NCBI GenBank assembly: GCA_019057475.1
Contig: DXJO01000056.1
Location: 1 to 50,902, forward strand
DNA: 50,902 nucleotides
Direction of reading: 5' to 3'
Origin: Candidatus Thorarchaeota archaeon
GTDB taxonomy: Archaea > Asgardarchaeota > Thorarchaeia > Thorarchaeales > Thorarchaeaceae
A program made the translations under genes and the position numbers. The notes below the pieces were generated by a model. The model was given only the letters and a program-made list of their open reading frames with translations, was not told the origin of the DNA and made no database searches. Of this stretch, positions 1-7,794 are shown one piece after another (positions within the stretch are counted from its first letter, which is position 1; the number at the start of each line of letters is the position of its first letter).

Positions 1-1
1 C

Positions 2-478
2 TCAGACGAGAGAGCCAAGATGCTTCTCACAACCTTCGAGATGCAGCATAGGATGAATCACAAGCCCCATCAAATGTCCGGTGGCGAGAATCAAAGAGTT
101 GCGATATGTGTGGCTCTGGCCAATAAGCCTGATCTTCTGCTAGCTGACGAGGTAACCGGCGAGCTTGACACCGAAACCACGGAAATGGTCATGAACGCAC
201 TACGGATGAGCAACCGTGAGTTCGATACGACCATCGTGAACGTGACACATAACCCAAGAGTGTCATCCTACGCCGACAGGATTCTTCACATCAGAGATGG
301 TCTTATCGAGGGGCAGCGTCATACCCTATACGGGGATATAACCGAGATTGATGCGAAAGGGCGCATGGTGATTCCGGAGACCGTTCGTAGATTGGCGAAC
401 ATAGGTCGGCGTGTGATCTTGAAAGTCACATCCGAAGGTCTCTTGGTAAGTCCGTTGAATACTGATGAATATGAATAG
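2..478 (+). CDS. ABC transporter ATPase (LolD/MacB type) with C-terminal AbrB-like domain, 5' partial
   Basis: This is the C-terminal part of an ABC ATPase; the Walker A half lies before the window. In the visible 158 residues the signature motif reads MSGGENQR, Walker B reads LLLADEVTGELD and the H-loop histidine is in VNVTHNPR. This pattern is typical of the LolD/MacB/FtsE class, which powers lipoprotein export, peptide export or mechanotransmission from the cytoplasmic face of the membrane. After the ATPase ends near residue 107 there are about 45 more residues, beginning near EIDAKGRMVIP and ending in LLVSPLN, that match the swapped-hairpin SpoVT/AbrB fold used for DNA binding or dimerisation. 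That fusion is unusual for an ABC ATPase. The reading frame is open from base 2, so the true start is upstream. The ATPase call is secure; the AbrB call rests on pattern recognition. Confidence 0.85.
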   Translation, partial: SDERAKMLLTTFEMQHRMNHKPHQMSGGENQRVAICVALANKPDLLLADEVTGELDTETTEMVMNALRMSNREFDTTIVNVTHNPRVSSYADRILHIRDGLIEGQRHTLYGDITEIDAKGRMVIPETVRRLANIGRRVILKVTSEGLLVSPLNTDEYE

Positions 479-859
479 CTAATGCTTTTAGTGTTTTTTC
501 AGATCGTACCCCAAGGGGCGTGGTATTTAATTCGTTACTGAGTCCACCAGACCAGCCTTGCACCCTTCACCAGTCGGTACTCCCTGATGAAACCAGCTTG
601 CTCCATTATCGAAGAGGTCTTGACAGACTCGAACATCCTAATGGGAAACTGGTCGAACGGCATACGGTCTCTAGGGACCAATCAGGTAGCCGCTTAGGAT
701 GTGGCCCATTCTTACGATCGGTCTCGTTGTGGACCAGTTTTAAGCAGGGCCTTCCCCACCCATGAAACCCCCTACTTTTTAGCAAGTGACCTTTTTCCAT
801 ACCTTCTTACGAGAAAAAAGGGGGGAATTGGCATGTCAGATTCGGTTAAAGCCTGTTAA
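479..859. other. 381-base stretch without a convincing gene; possible structured RNA at about 513-780
   Basis: No open frame here looks like protein: the two longest (82 and 65 codons, opposite strands) have no ribosome-binding site and no recognisable composition. The stretch contains two perfect 9-base complementary pairs that interleave: 633-641 with 694-702, and 646-654 with 732-740. This is the order of a pseudoknot. A short hairpin with one bulge lies at 614-630 (GAGGTCT/AGACTC) and another at 667-680. A T-run (776-780) follows on the plus strand and could terminate a transcript; a weak TATA-like TTTTAG at 485-490 could start one near 513. I found neither the RNase P conserved blocks nor the SRP domain IV motif. 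A structured RNA is therefore only a possibility, and a decayed sequence is the alternative. Confidence 0.3.
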
Positions 860-1339
860 CTAGGATCGAAGTGTCCCCGATAAATCTAGTAAGAAGCTAC
901 CGGGCTCTGTTTCCACACCTCTTCCTGATCCACGGAGATTCGCCAGATCACCTGTGCCGCTTAGGATCACCCACTTACAATCCCACTTGCCCAGTGCCCT
1001 TGTGTTACCAGTCCACTGGATAACCAAGGTGCCCGACTTTTCGCCCACAGAACCTGAAAAAGTGGTTCGACCGATACCAGTTATATAGCCCGCGGGATGT
1101 ATCGTCATTGTGAATGGTCCCTCACCGGCTCCACTAAAGGTTCCACTAAACGTATCATATTCAGTTGCTGAGACGAACATATTGCCGTCGGCAAACCTAA
1201 CCGAAAAACCATCTGCCCACCAGGACCAAGTTCCAGTCACGGGTGTAGGCTTTTCTGCGAGCACTGTCGGTATCAATAGTGCGGACAGAAATACTGCGCT
1301 AGTCATAAGCATAAAGAGTGTCGATATCTTCCTATTCAT
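860..1339 (-). CDS. Secreted barrel-like protein (DUF3224/allene oxide cyclase-like)
   Basis: This 159-residue protein starts with a clear signal peptide (positively charged start, hydrophobic stretch to about residue 26, cleavage probably after VLA). The mature part is beta-rich. Its C-terminal block VILSGTGDLANLRGSG resembles the conserved end of the DUF3224/dirigent-like barrel family, in which GTG-L-L-G repeats close a small beta barrel. The probable location is outside the membrane or at the surface, with no known substrate. The ATG at 1339 is preceded by a purine-rich ribosome-binding site (AAGGAGA). No lipobox or C-terminal anchor is visible. The family assignment comes from recall of the motif and is moderate; the secretion call is strong. 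Confidence 0.75.
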   Translation of the reverse strand: MNRKISTLFMLMTSAVFLSALLIPTVLAEKPTPVTGTWSWWADGFSVRFADGNMFVSATEYDTFSGTFSGAGEGPFTMTIHPAGYITGIGRTTFSGSVGEKSGTLVIQWTGNTRALGKWDCKWVILSGTGDLANLRGSGRGVETEPGSFLLDLSGTLRS

Positions 1340-1575
1340 TCTTTCCTTCTCCTTTCATTCTTGGTACTTGTATAGCTCCCCACGAGAAGCTACACCATTG
1401 AGGGGCTCATAACCGCTTAAATGTTGTCATTACCATTTGATTCAATATAAGGCAAGTAATGTCTTGAATATTTCAACGTTTAGAAAAGGCTCCCGAGTGG
1501 TTTCTTTCATCATTTCGAATCTTTGAAATACAGTTCTATGGATATGATGTATTCGTTAGATTGGAGTGAATTCCA

Positions 1576-1944
1576 GTGGTGAACAAAGGACTTGAAGAAA
1601 TCATTAAGATGCTGGAGATAGCACATACTGACGCCGCAGTATTTCCATCTACGGACCTTTACAATGAGGGTTGGATGCTAAGGATCTTGCTTTCAATCCA
1701 ATCAGAAGGGGTAGAATGCTTCCCTTTCACCTTTCAGCCTGGAGCAAGATGGTTTTCAGAAGCACGAATCGATTCTCCGTTTCTCCCTCGTTCCCCCAGA
1801 GATCCACTAGCTGAGACTCATACACAAATACTGATGAATTTCCTAATGATAACTCTGAGACCCAGTAGACCTATGTCTTCAGACCTCATTCTAGGCAGCC
1901 TTGGACAAGGTCTTTATTGCGCTCTTCAGGAGAATGTGCTGTGA
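1576..1944 (+). CDS. Hypothetical protein, possibly the truncated N-terminal half of a larger family
   Basis: This encodes 122 residues from a GTG start with GGAGTGA nine bases upstream. I do not recognise a named domain. The first 85 residues look like conserved protein, with notable blocks TDLYNEGWMLR, PGARWFSEA and DPLAETHT. They recall an uncharacterised family of roughly 220-260 residues whose later part carries nuclease-like acidic and lysine motifs. After THT the sequence loses that character, which suggests that the C-terminal half is missing or replaced. The stop codon overlaps the GTG of the next gene (GTGA), so the two are probably translated together. Function unknown; the idea of truncation is inference. 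Confidence 0.55.
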   Translation: MVNKGLEEIIKMLEIAHTDAAVFPSTDLYNEGWMLRILLSIQSEGVECFPFTFQPGARWFSEARIDSPFLPRSPRDPLAETHTQILMNFLMITLRPSRPMSSDLILGSLGQGLYCALQENVL

Positions 1945-2192
1945 GCCTCATGAGTCAAGCAAAGATGCCATGGTCGTTCTCAGCTCTTCTAGTCACGTTT
2001 GCCATCTTCTTCTTCTCGTTGAATGTATACATAGGTACGAAGCTCATCTCACATCCATGGGCAAGTGATCTCTGGCTCATCGGTATTGTAGTAGGTGGTG
2101 CGGGACTTCTGTACTCAATTCGAATGATTCGTATGCACCAGCGGCAGATGATAGCTGACAAAGAAGAAAGCGAACAGCAAGAAAATGAGTAA
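1941..2192 (+). CDS. Small two-helix membrane protein
   Basis: This is an 83-residue protein from the GTG at 1941, which overlaps the upstream stop by three bases and has AGGAG eight bases before it. An ATG nine bases further on is an alternative. Two hydrophobic segments (about residues 12-31 and 42-60) are separated by a short loop containing ISHPWASD, followed by a charged tail rich in Glu, Gln and Lys. It should be an integral membrane protein with a cytoplasmic tail. The overlap with the preceding gene suggests a two-gene operon, but nothing in either product says what they do together. No family recognised. Confidence 0.65.
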   Translation: MSLMSQAKMPWSFSALLVTFAIFFFSLNVYIGTKLISHPWASDLWLIGIVVGGAGLLYSIRMIRMHQRQMIADKEESEQQENE

Positions 2193-2230
2193 CCACACAG
2201 GAACCGGCGCTCCGCGGGATTGTCAGAACA

Positions 2231-3526
2231 TTATGGATAAACACGGCTCACTGTCCTTGGAAAGGGCACACAATCCCTGATATGCTCCAAGTCCAACATC
2301 CACGTAATCAGCCTGTCCATGCCAACTCCAAATCCAGAGTGTTCTACACTACCATATCTGCGAATGTCAATGTACCATTTGTACTTAGCAGGATCATCAC
2401 CAATTCGCTCAAGGTTCTGAAGCAATATGTTGCCATCATCCTCGCGTTGAGAACCACCTATCACTTCTCCAAAGCCTTGAGGCATGAGCAAATCATTGTT
2501 CTTGTAGGTCCGCGGGTCTGCCTCATTGTTCTTCATGTAGAAGCTCTTGATTTCCTTCGGATAACACTCGACAAAGAGGAACTTGTCTCTTTCGTCAGTA
2601 AGGATATTCTCAGCCTCTGTTCTGATGTCTTCCCCCCATTTTATCTTCAGTCCTGCACTCTGGCAAATTTCGATTGCCTCGGTGTAAGTCATCCTATCGA
2701 AAGGCGGCTTAACTCCGTAGAGACGCTCAGGGTCGACACCCAATTCATCGAGGTCCTCTCTCCTGTTGTCTGCAACAGCGTGACACATGTAGGAAATGAG
2801 CTCCTCTTGCCGCTTCAAGTTGCACTCGTGGTCGCACCATGCCTCTTCAGCCTCAAGATGCCAGTACTCGGTCAGGTGTTTCCGCGTCCGAGATTTTTCA
2901 GCCCTGAAGGAGGGAGCAAGAGTGAACACACGCTCCATCGCGAAAAGCTGCGGCTCAAGATGCATCTGTGATGTCTGTGTGAGGAAAATCTTGCGTCCGA
3001 AGTAGCCTACTTCAAAAAGATCTGCACCTTCCTCACCAAGGGTGGACACGAACATCGGCGAGGTGGTTTCATAGAATTCTTTCTTTCTGAGATACTCTCT
3101 AGCTGAGTGGAAGACCTCATCCCTGACCTTAAGCACGTTGGTCATCCTTCGAGACCTCATCCAAAGATGTCGATTGTCATTCAGAAATTCGGTGCTCTGG
3201 TGTTCGGTGATTGGGAACTCCTCTGCAAAATGGAGCACCTTGATCTCATCCACCTGTACCTCATATCCACCTTCAGCTCTGGAGTCGGCATTGACTGTAC
3301 CACTGAGAGTTACTAAGGACTCGATAAGCATCTTCTCTGCGTCAGCATACTCCTCTTCACTGACAACGCTTTTCTTGACAACTGTCTGAACGACACCGGA
3401 AGGGTCGCGCAGGAGCACAAAGACCATCTTCTTCTGCTTACGGATTCTGTGAACCCAGCCTCGAAGCATGACCTTCTCGCCCTCGGTCTTACCTTCAAGC
3501 ACATTTCGTATGTGGATGAATCCCAT
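2231..3526 (-). CDS. asnS: Asparaginyl-tRNA synthetase, archaeal type
   Basis: This class IIb synthetase charges tRNA-Asn with asparagine in the cytosol. The N-terminal OB-fold anticodon domain (LRGWVHRIRKQKKMVF) is followed by a catalytic core with motif 2 (SFRAEKSRTRKHLTEYWHLE) and motif 3 (GFGVGMDRLITW). The ending IRDCVPFPRTVSRVYP has the archaeal AsnRS form, whereas archaeal AspRS ends in a FPRDxxRxxP form, so I call AsnRS rather than AspRS. Its length of 431 residues matches Pyrococcus-type AsnRS. I chose the ATG at 3526, which has GGTGA five bases before it; an in-frame GTG at 3559 lacks a ribosome-binding site. Having a dedicated AsnRS makes amidation of Asp-tRNA-Asn unnecessary in this organism. 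Confidence 0.93.
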   Translation of the reverse strand: MGFIHIRNVLEGKTEGEKVMLRGWVHRIRKQKKMVFVLLRDPSGVVQTVVKKSVVSEEEYADAEKMLIESLVTLSGTVNADSRAEGGYEVQVDEIKVLHFAEEFPITEHQSTEFLNDNRHLWMRSRRMTNVLKVRDEVFHSAREYLRKKEFYETTSPMFVSTLGEEGADLFEVGYFGRKIFLTQTSQMHLEPQLFAMERVFTLAPSFRAEKSRTRKHLTEYWHLEAEEAWCDHECNLKRQEELISYMCHAVADNRREDLDELGVDPERLYGVKPPFDRMTYTEAIEICQSAGLKIKWGEDIRTEAENILTDERDKFLFVECYPKEIKSFYMKNNEADPRTYKNNDLLMPQGFGEVIGGSQREDDGNILLQNLERIGDDPAKYKWYIDIRRYGSVEHSGFGVGMDRLITWMLDLEHIRDCVPFPRTVSRVYP

Positions 3527-3628
3527 TTTATCACCACAAAGGAAGCGACTGCCCGCCACGGGTTAGTCTGCTGGGAAATCCCGAACACGGATAAAAGGCT
3601 GACGGCCACTACGAACCGTCAACGCACA

Positions 3629-5533
3629 CTACCGGTACCGGAGATACCAGATGACGAATACGAATACTATGATAGCTCCGACTGCTAGTCCAGCCATAGC
3701 TAAATACACGACCGTGGTTGCGGGCGTAACAGTTACCATGACTGCAGAACTCGCTGAGTTCCCTCCAATATCATAAACAGTCAACTCGACCCAGTGGATT
3801 CCTTCATCGAGCCCGGCGAAATCGAAGTCGATTGTTTCGCTGGTCCAATCCTTGTCGATTTTTACGAAGCCATCAACGACAATTGTGTACCGACTCTTGA
3901 AGTCATCAGTGACAGTCCAGGTACGAACGAGCCCGCCATCACCCCTTGCGTAGACCACATCATCAGGGGCATAGACAATCACTGGTACAATGTCATCACC
4001 GTTGACATGAACGGTTACGTTGTGAGTGGCGGTGTTACCACTAGTATCATTTGCAGACAGCATGTACTCGTATATACCTACGGGCAGTCCATCGACATTG
4101 ATAACTACAAATGGCTCGTCGGGGTTAATGTCGCCACTTTCGATTTCCTCAATGCCACTATGCACGGTGTACATATTCAGGTATTCGTCAGTGATGTTCC
4201 ACTGTATTGTATTGCCGGTTTCTGTGAAGTAGTACTCAACTGACTCAGGACCCACTACTACCGGCACATCTACTTCATGAATTGTTAGAGTGATTTCGTC
4301 TTCCTCGATATTGTCATTCTGGTCCATCACAATAAGTACGAGGTCATAGACGCCAATATCATAGCCAGTGAAGTTGTATGTGTATTCAGTAGTGTTGATC
4401 CAATCAAAGTACTCCACAACAACACCATCAACTTTCATCTGTATGTCATCAGGATATTCATCTTCTACGATCCAGGTGATAGTGATGTTCTCTGCTTCGA
4501 ATAAGAATGTCTGATTACCGGGAGATGTAATCACAGGAACGCGAATATCTGTGCTAGCGGTCGTGAGATTCTCATGGTATCCGCCAGGTCCTATCGTCTC
4601 GCCGTTTTGAGTTACCGTCCAGTTGATGAAGGCAATAGGCAGGTCGAGGAATCGTACTGTCCCATTGGCTGGAGTAGTCTGGGTGGCAATCACGGTACCG
4701 TTTTTGTACGTGATATTCACCAGTGCCCCCTGGAACGCAGCCACACTGGTTTCGAAGTAAGTAAACACCTCTAGGTCATAGAAGCCAGGATCGCCTGCAA
4801 AAGGTCCAATTGTTTGATGAACTTCGATTGTCGTGCCATCGGTTGTGAAGTTCTCTGCATCAATCACATAATTGGCATAATCTCCGGAAACCACGGTGAT
4901 TTTCCACGTGAAGTTGCCGGCGGGGATGTCGAGAAACTCTGCCAGACCGTCGGAACCCAGCACTATCTGGCTCCAGATGGAGTTGTTGTCCTGATGATGT
5001 ATGGAGACATTGAGTCCTTCTCCAGGGTTGCGGTCGATATCTATGACGGTGGCGTTGAAGTCGTCATCGTCATTGTCCCAGTCCAAGTTCCCAATCTCAA
5101 TAGTCGGATATGCATCAGGGCCATCAGACACCATCGTGCCATTCTTGAACAGATTTACATCAAAGTCGCCAATCGCATACTCCAAGGTCACATTCCAGAT
5201 GTAAGTATCTTGGGGGAGATTGTAGAAGATAGCGGAGCCAGAGCCACCCTCAGTGGCTATCGAATCGTAGTATGCATGACTGGAGTTATAGAGGGTAACA
5301 GTAGCGTTTGCAATCTCGTAAGTGTCATTTTTAACACTAAACCGGAAATCATCGTCGTTGAACAACTGTCCGTAATTGAATATCTCAGTGTCGACAACCA
5401 GATTCGTGGCAGCAATGAGGTGCGGGGTCTCTATTGAACCGGTTTCGATTATCGCTGTGCCTTTGTGAAGCATTGTAGTTCCCGTACTGACAAAAATCAG
5501 TAGCACAAAGAGGAGGGCAAATACTCTTTTCAT
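3629..5533 (-). CDS. Large anchored surface protein with Ig-like/beta-sandwich repeats
   Basis: This is a 634-residue exported protein. A signal peptide covers roughly residues 1-22, a long beta-rich ectodomain follows, and one transmembrane helix near residues 607-629 ends in a short basic tail (WYLRYR). The ectodomain has many N-glycosylation sequons (NDT, NAT, NSS, NVT). The first 330 residues hold carboxypeptidase-regulatory or PEGA-like blocks (DLEVFTYFE..., ATVTLYNSS). The last 280 residues hold about three copies of an Ig-like module, each with a variant of the sequence I-W-xVxDEYPDD / G-I-Y-xYxLxxxD. It is probably part of the envelope or an adhesion/ligand-binding protein. It is transcribed alone. 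Nothing points to a catalytic site. Confidence 0.8.
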   Translation of the reverse strand: MKRVFALLFVLLIFVSTGTTMLHKGTAIIETGSIETPHLIAATNLVVDTEIFNYGQLFNDDDFRFSVKNDTYEIANATVTLYNSSHAYYDSIATEGGSGSAIFYNLPQDTYIWNVTLEYAIGDFDVNLFKNGTMVSDGPDAYPTIEIGNLDWDNDDDDFNATVIDIDRNPGEGLNVSIHHQDNNSIWSQIVLGSDGLAEFLDIPAGNFTWKITVVSGDYANYVIDAENFTTDGTTIEVHQTIGPFAGDPGFYDLEVFTYFETSVAAFQGALVNITYKNGTVIATQTTPANGTVRFLDLPIAFINWTVTQNGETIGPGGYHENLTTASTDIRVPVITSPGNQTFLFEAENITITWIVEDEYPDDIQMKVDGVVVEYFDWINTTEYTYNFTGYDIGVYDLVLIVMDQNDNIEEDEITLTIHEVDVPVVVGPESVEYYFTETGNTIQWNITDEYLNMYTVHSGIEEIESGDINPDEPFVVINVDGLPVGIYEYMLSANDTSGNTATHNVTVHVNGDDIVPVIVYAPDDVVYARGDGGLVRTWTVTDDFKSRYTIVVDGFVKIDKDWTSETIDFDFAGLDEGIHWVELTVYDIGGNSASSAVMVTVTPATTVVYLAMAGLAVGAIIVFVFVIWYLRYR

Positions 5534-5812
5534 GGTGTCACTCTCGCAAACTAACGATAGTCTTCTCTAAGGCCGTCGCGTGTCTTGGCGCGGTCGAAAC
5601 TGCGCTGCGCATAAAAGCATTGTCATGGTTCCACCTGTGAACCACTACAGCGCCTCAGAGCTGTATCTAGCCAAGAAGCCTCGAATGCGGATGATACCTC
5701 CTTCATGAACCGAATCCTAGCGACCATCCCAAAAGGCGAAAACGGTAACGAGAAAAGAGTTGAATACGAACTGACAGTACACAATTCCAAGACGTCAATC
5801 TGAGCCACGACA

Positions 5813-6976
5813 TCAAAACATGGCGTACAAGGGTGGAATACAAATTACCAGAATCACCATTGCCAGCAGAAAGATAGCAATTCTTGTTTTTGAAACCGGT
5901 ACTGTATCATTGAGAGGGCCTGGATGAGAGCCACCCCTCGACATGAGAAGGATGAGAATCGCCATCATGTAGTATCCCATCAGGAACATCACAGCCATTG
6001 CTCCCCAGCCAATGTACTTGTGATACTTCTCGCCGACAATTGACCGCAATGCATGACCGCCATCAAGCTGACTAACAGGGAAGAGATTGAGAGAGGTGAT
6101 CAGCATTCCAACCCACGCGACAAATGCAAGAGGATGCATGTATATAGTTCCGCCAGTGGGTATGAAATCAGAGTACAACATTTCAAAGAACGTGAATAGA
6201 AGAGGAACTGCAAGCTCACCTGACATTCCTGGGAATGCCTTATCAAGAGCATCCACTTGTTCAGCCGTCACGGGGACGGACAGGAAAAAGCCAATGGCGA
6301 GCACAACTAGTGTAACCGCGAAGCCGGCAAAAGGTCCTGCAAGCCCTAGGTCAAACAGGTCTTTACGATTCATTGGAGGGCTCTTCTGCTGGATGAATGC
6401 GCCAAAAGTACCACCCAGTTGGGGAAGGCCCGGAATAAAGTAGGGAAGTGTCGCCTCGATGCCCCTGCTCTTAGCGGTCAGAAAATGCCCCATCTCATGA
6501 GTGAAGATAATCCCCATCAAGGCCGCCATGAACCCAATAGTTACAAGCGCTATGTCGAGAAACGTCCAGCCATTAGGATAGAAGAGGGTAAGGAATACCG
6601 GAGATGTTGCCTGCATGAATCCTGCAATGGCAATAGTCGCAAGGGTAGCTATGAATAGAACGTAGTTGATCTTTACATCGGACTTCTTTGCCTTCTGGGC
6701 CGGTACGAAGCGGATGTAGTATTCTCCAGCCGAGTAATTCCTCCAGCGTACAAGGGGCCAGACTCGGAGCTTCTTTGTCTGCTCGCTAATTTCTTGAAAG
6801 ACGCGATCCTGTTCTTCAGGTTCTGGCACGACTCCATTTGGCCATCTGACTGCGAACGTTGGTGCACCATACTCCATCGCGCTCATTAAGACCTCGAATC
6901 TGATTGAGAGTATGTCGCTAAGTTCACTAAATGTGGGATAGCTAATAACGCTAGGATAATCGTCAGATATTGACAC
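5813..6976 (-). CDS. Site-2 protease family membrane metalloprotease (M50)
   Basis: This intramembrane zinc protease cuts membrane-embedded substrates such as anti-sigma-like or regulatory proteins. The HExxH motif appears as FTHEMGHFLTAKSRGIEA inside a hydrophobic segment, and the distal zinc ligand motif is LDGGHALRS. Between them is the family's GLAGPFAGF turn. There are about seven hydrophobic helices, and a soluble N-terminal region of about 110 residues precedes the first. The GTG at 6976 has GGAGGA ten bases upstream; a TTG at 6994 without a ribosome-binding site would add six residues. No substrate gene is recognisable beside it. The large N-terminal extension resembles archaeal members rather than RseP, and no PDZ domain is seen. 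Confidence 0.9.
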   Translation of the reverse strand: MSISDDYPSVISYPTFSELSDILSIRFEVLMSAMEYGAPTFAVRWPNGVVPEPEEQDRVFQEISEQTKKLRVWPLVRWRNYSAGEYYIRFVPAQKAKKSDVKINYVLFIATLATIAIAGFMQATSPVFLTLFYPNGWTFLDIALVTIGFMAALMGIIFTHEMGHFLTAKSRGIEATLPYFIPGLPQLGGTFGAFIQQKSPPMNRKDLFDLGLAGPFAGFAVTLVVLAIGFFLSVPVTAEQVDALDKAFPGMSGELAVPLLFTFFEMLYSDFIPTGGTIYMHPLAFVAWVGMLITSLNLFPVSQLDGGHALRSIVGEKYHKYIGWGAMAVMFLMGYYMMAILILLMSRGGSHPGPLNDTVPVSKTRIAIFLLAMVILVICIPPLYAMF

Positions 6977-7031
6977 AGTACAAGTGTCCTCCAAGGGATG
7001 GCGGGATGACTTCTCTCCGAGTGAACCACCT

Positions 7032-7057
7032 ATAAGATTGGTGTCTCAGGCACCGAG
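7032..7057. repeat. 26-base element, copy 1
   Basis: This copy matches the element at 7987-8012 at 24 of 26 positions. Read on the minus strand in one frame, both copies spell S-V-P-E-T-P-I-L, and both differences fall at third codon positions. In this copy the frame is stopped (TAG) directly after the leucine, where the second copy has TGG. It lies in the region upstream of the metalloprotease gene. It could be the remnant of a small gene or an unknown regulatory element. Confidence 0.6.
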
Positions 7058-7143
7058 AACCCTAGGTCATTGTATTAATAGACTGTAAGTATATTGGAAA
7101 TAAAATATGGAATCCCTATCCCTCAGCACTTCAAAGAGTGCCA

Positions 7144-7152
7144 TTTTAATAT
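7144..7152 (+). promoter_or_regulatory. TATA-like box before the small zinc-ribbon gene
   Basis: TTTTAATAT sits 29-37 bases before the ATG at 7181, which places the expected transcription start near 7171-7175 and leaves a very short leader. The spacing fits an archaeal promoter. Confidence 0.5.
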
Positions 7153-7180
7153 CTACAGAAACAGTTCCATGTGATATACT

Positions 7181-7321
7181 ATGAAAGTCAAATGCCTAGA
7201 CTGTGGATATGTTGGAGAAGCTGCGTTTCCTCCACCAAAAGTAAGCAAACATGGCGAAAAATACCAACAGATTCCAGCATGTGTCAAATGCAAAAGTGGA
7301 CACATAGCTAGATTGGATTAG
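7181..7321 (+). CDS. 46-residue zinc-ribbon protein
   Basis: This very short gene encodes MKVKCLDCGYVGEAAF followed by a Pro/Lys-rich turn and CVKCKSGHIARLD. The two CxxC knuckles (CLDC and CVKC) are about 28 residues apart, the classic arrangement of a single zinc ribbon of the rubredoxin/TFIIS-like fold. Such tiny ribbons often bind nucleic acid or serve as subunits of larger complexes, but no specific role can be assigned. A TATA-like box lies at the right distance upstream and a T-rich stretch (CTTTTTCTTTTT) follows the stop. The cysteine pattern together with these flanking signals makes it a likely real gene despite its length. Confidence 0.65.
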   Translation: MKVKCLDCGYVGEAAFPPPKVSKHGEKYQQIPACVKCKSGHIARLD

Positions 7322-7334
7322 ATTGTTCTCTATC

Positions 7335-7346
7335 CTTTTTCTTTTT
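7335..7346 (+). terminator. T-rich terminator after the zinc-ribbon gene
   Basis: The run CTTTTTCTTTTT begins 14 bases after the stop codon at 7321. Archaeal transcription commonly ends at such T-runs without a hairpin. The last bases overlap the 3' end of a possible small reading frame on the minus strand. Confidence 0.5.
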
Positions 7347-7473
7347 ATCTAACATAAATGTAACAGCCTCTATCCGTTTCAACAATTCTTACAAGAAGCC
7401 CAGGGCTAGGATCAAAACCACTGCTGGTAATCACTGCAATACCATAAACCTTTTCATCCCGTTCCGAAATAAT
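7345..7473 (-). CDS. Possible 42-residue protein without a standard start codon
   Basis: This minus-strand frame is open from just after a stop codon and has protein-like composition: ERDEKVYGIAVITSS, then DPSPGLLVRIVETD and RGCYIYVR. It contains no ATG, GTG or TTG at its beginning; the first codon after the upstream stop is ATT. A TATA-like AAAATAT lies about 21 bases before that ATT, so a leaderless transcript beginning near the ATT is conceivable. The alternative is the tail of a decayed gene. The case rests only on sequence character, so confidence is low. Confidence 0.28.
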   Translation of the reverse strand: MISERDEKVYGIAVITSSGFDPSPGLLVRIVETDRGCYIYVR

Positions 7474-7518
7474 CTAACCGACTACATAACCGCGATATTT
7501 TAGCGGAGGAAGTTATGG

Positions 7519-7794
7519 ATGTCAAATGAAGTAATCACTAATGCGATTCACGAAAGGGACTTGGAGGAACTTCTAGAATCCCGTGGGTTGAAGAATCAAA
7601 TCAAGAAGAACAAGTTCGTCTGTGCTGGTTGCGGCAGGACTATGACAATGGATGAGATAGTCTACATCAAGTCAGTCAAGCCGTGGCCAACAGTGGAACT
7701 CTATGGTAATGAATGTTGGATGAAGGCTCGTCGGCGTCCGTTAGATACTGCATGGAAGATACTCAGACATCTATGGACAGGTGTAAGACAATGA
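7519..7794 (+). CDS. Small protein with a single CxxC knuckle
   Basis: This 91-residue protein starts at an ATG with GGAGGA eight bases upstream. It has a charged helical N-terminus (about residues 5-33), a single zinc-knuckle-like VCAGCGRTMTMDEIVYIK segment around residues 35-53, and a second half containing YGNECWMKARRR. The lone CAGC plus the later cysteine could form an incomplete metal site or act in a dimer. No named family is recognised. Its stop overlaps the ATG of the next small gene (ATGA), which indicates coupled translation. DNA or RNA binding is a guess from the basic character. Confidence 0.65.
   Translation: MSNEVITNAIHERDLEELLESRGLKNQIKKNKFVCAGCGRTMTMDEIVYIKSVKPWPTVELYGNECWMKARRRPLDTAWKILRHLWTGVRQ

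Noticed and set aside
520-800. Two short open frames on opposite strands (82 and 65 codons)
   Set aside because: No ribosome-binding site, no protein-like pattern, and they overlap each other and the possible RNA structure.
2282-2971. A 229-codon plus-strand frame inside the AsnRS gene
   Set aside because: It is the complement of a clearly conserved synthetase gene and has no motif of its own.
2231-3526. Assignment of the class II synthetase as aspartyl-tRNA synthetase
   Set aside because: The C-terminal PFPRTVSRVYP and the length match archaeal AsnRS; AspRS ends with a FPRDxxRxxP form.
4814-5437. A 207-codon plus-strand frame opposite the large surface protein gene
   Set aside because: Shadow of the real gene: the minus-strand product has a signal peptide, repeats and an anchor; this frame has none.
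5623-5808. 61-codon frame in the spacer upstream of the surface protein gene, and short plus-strand frames opposite to it
   Set aside because: No start signal and no recognisable pattern. The spacer of about 280 bases seems empty apart from a TATA-like CATAAAAGC.
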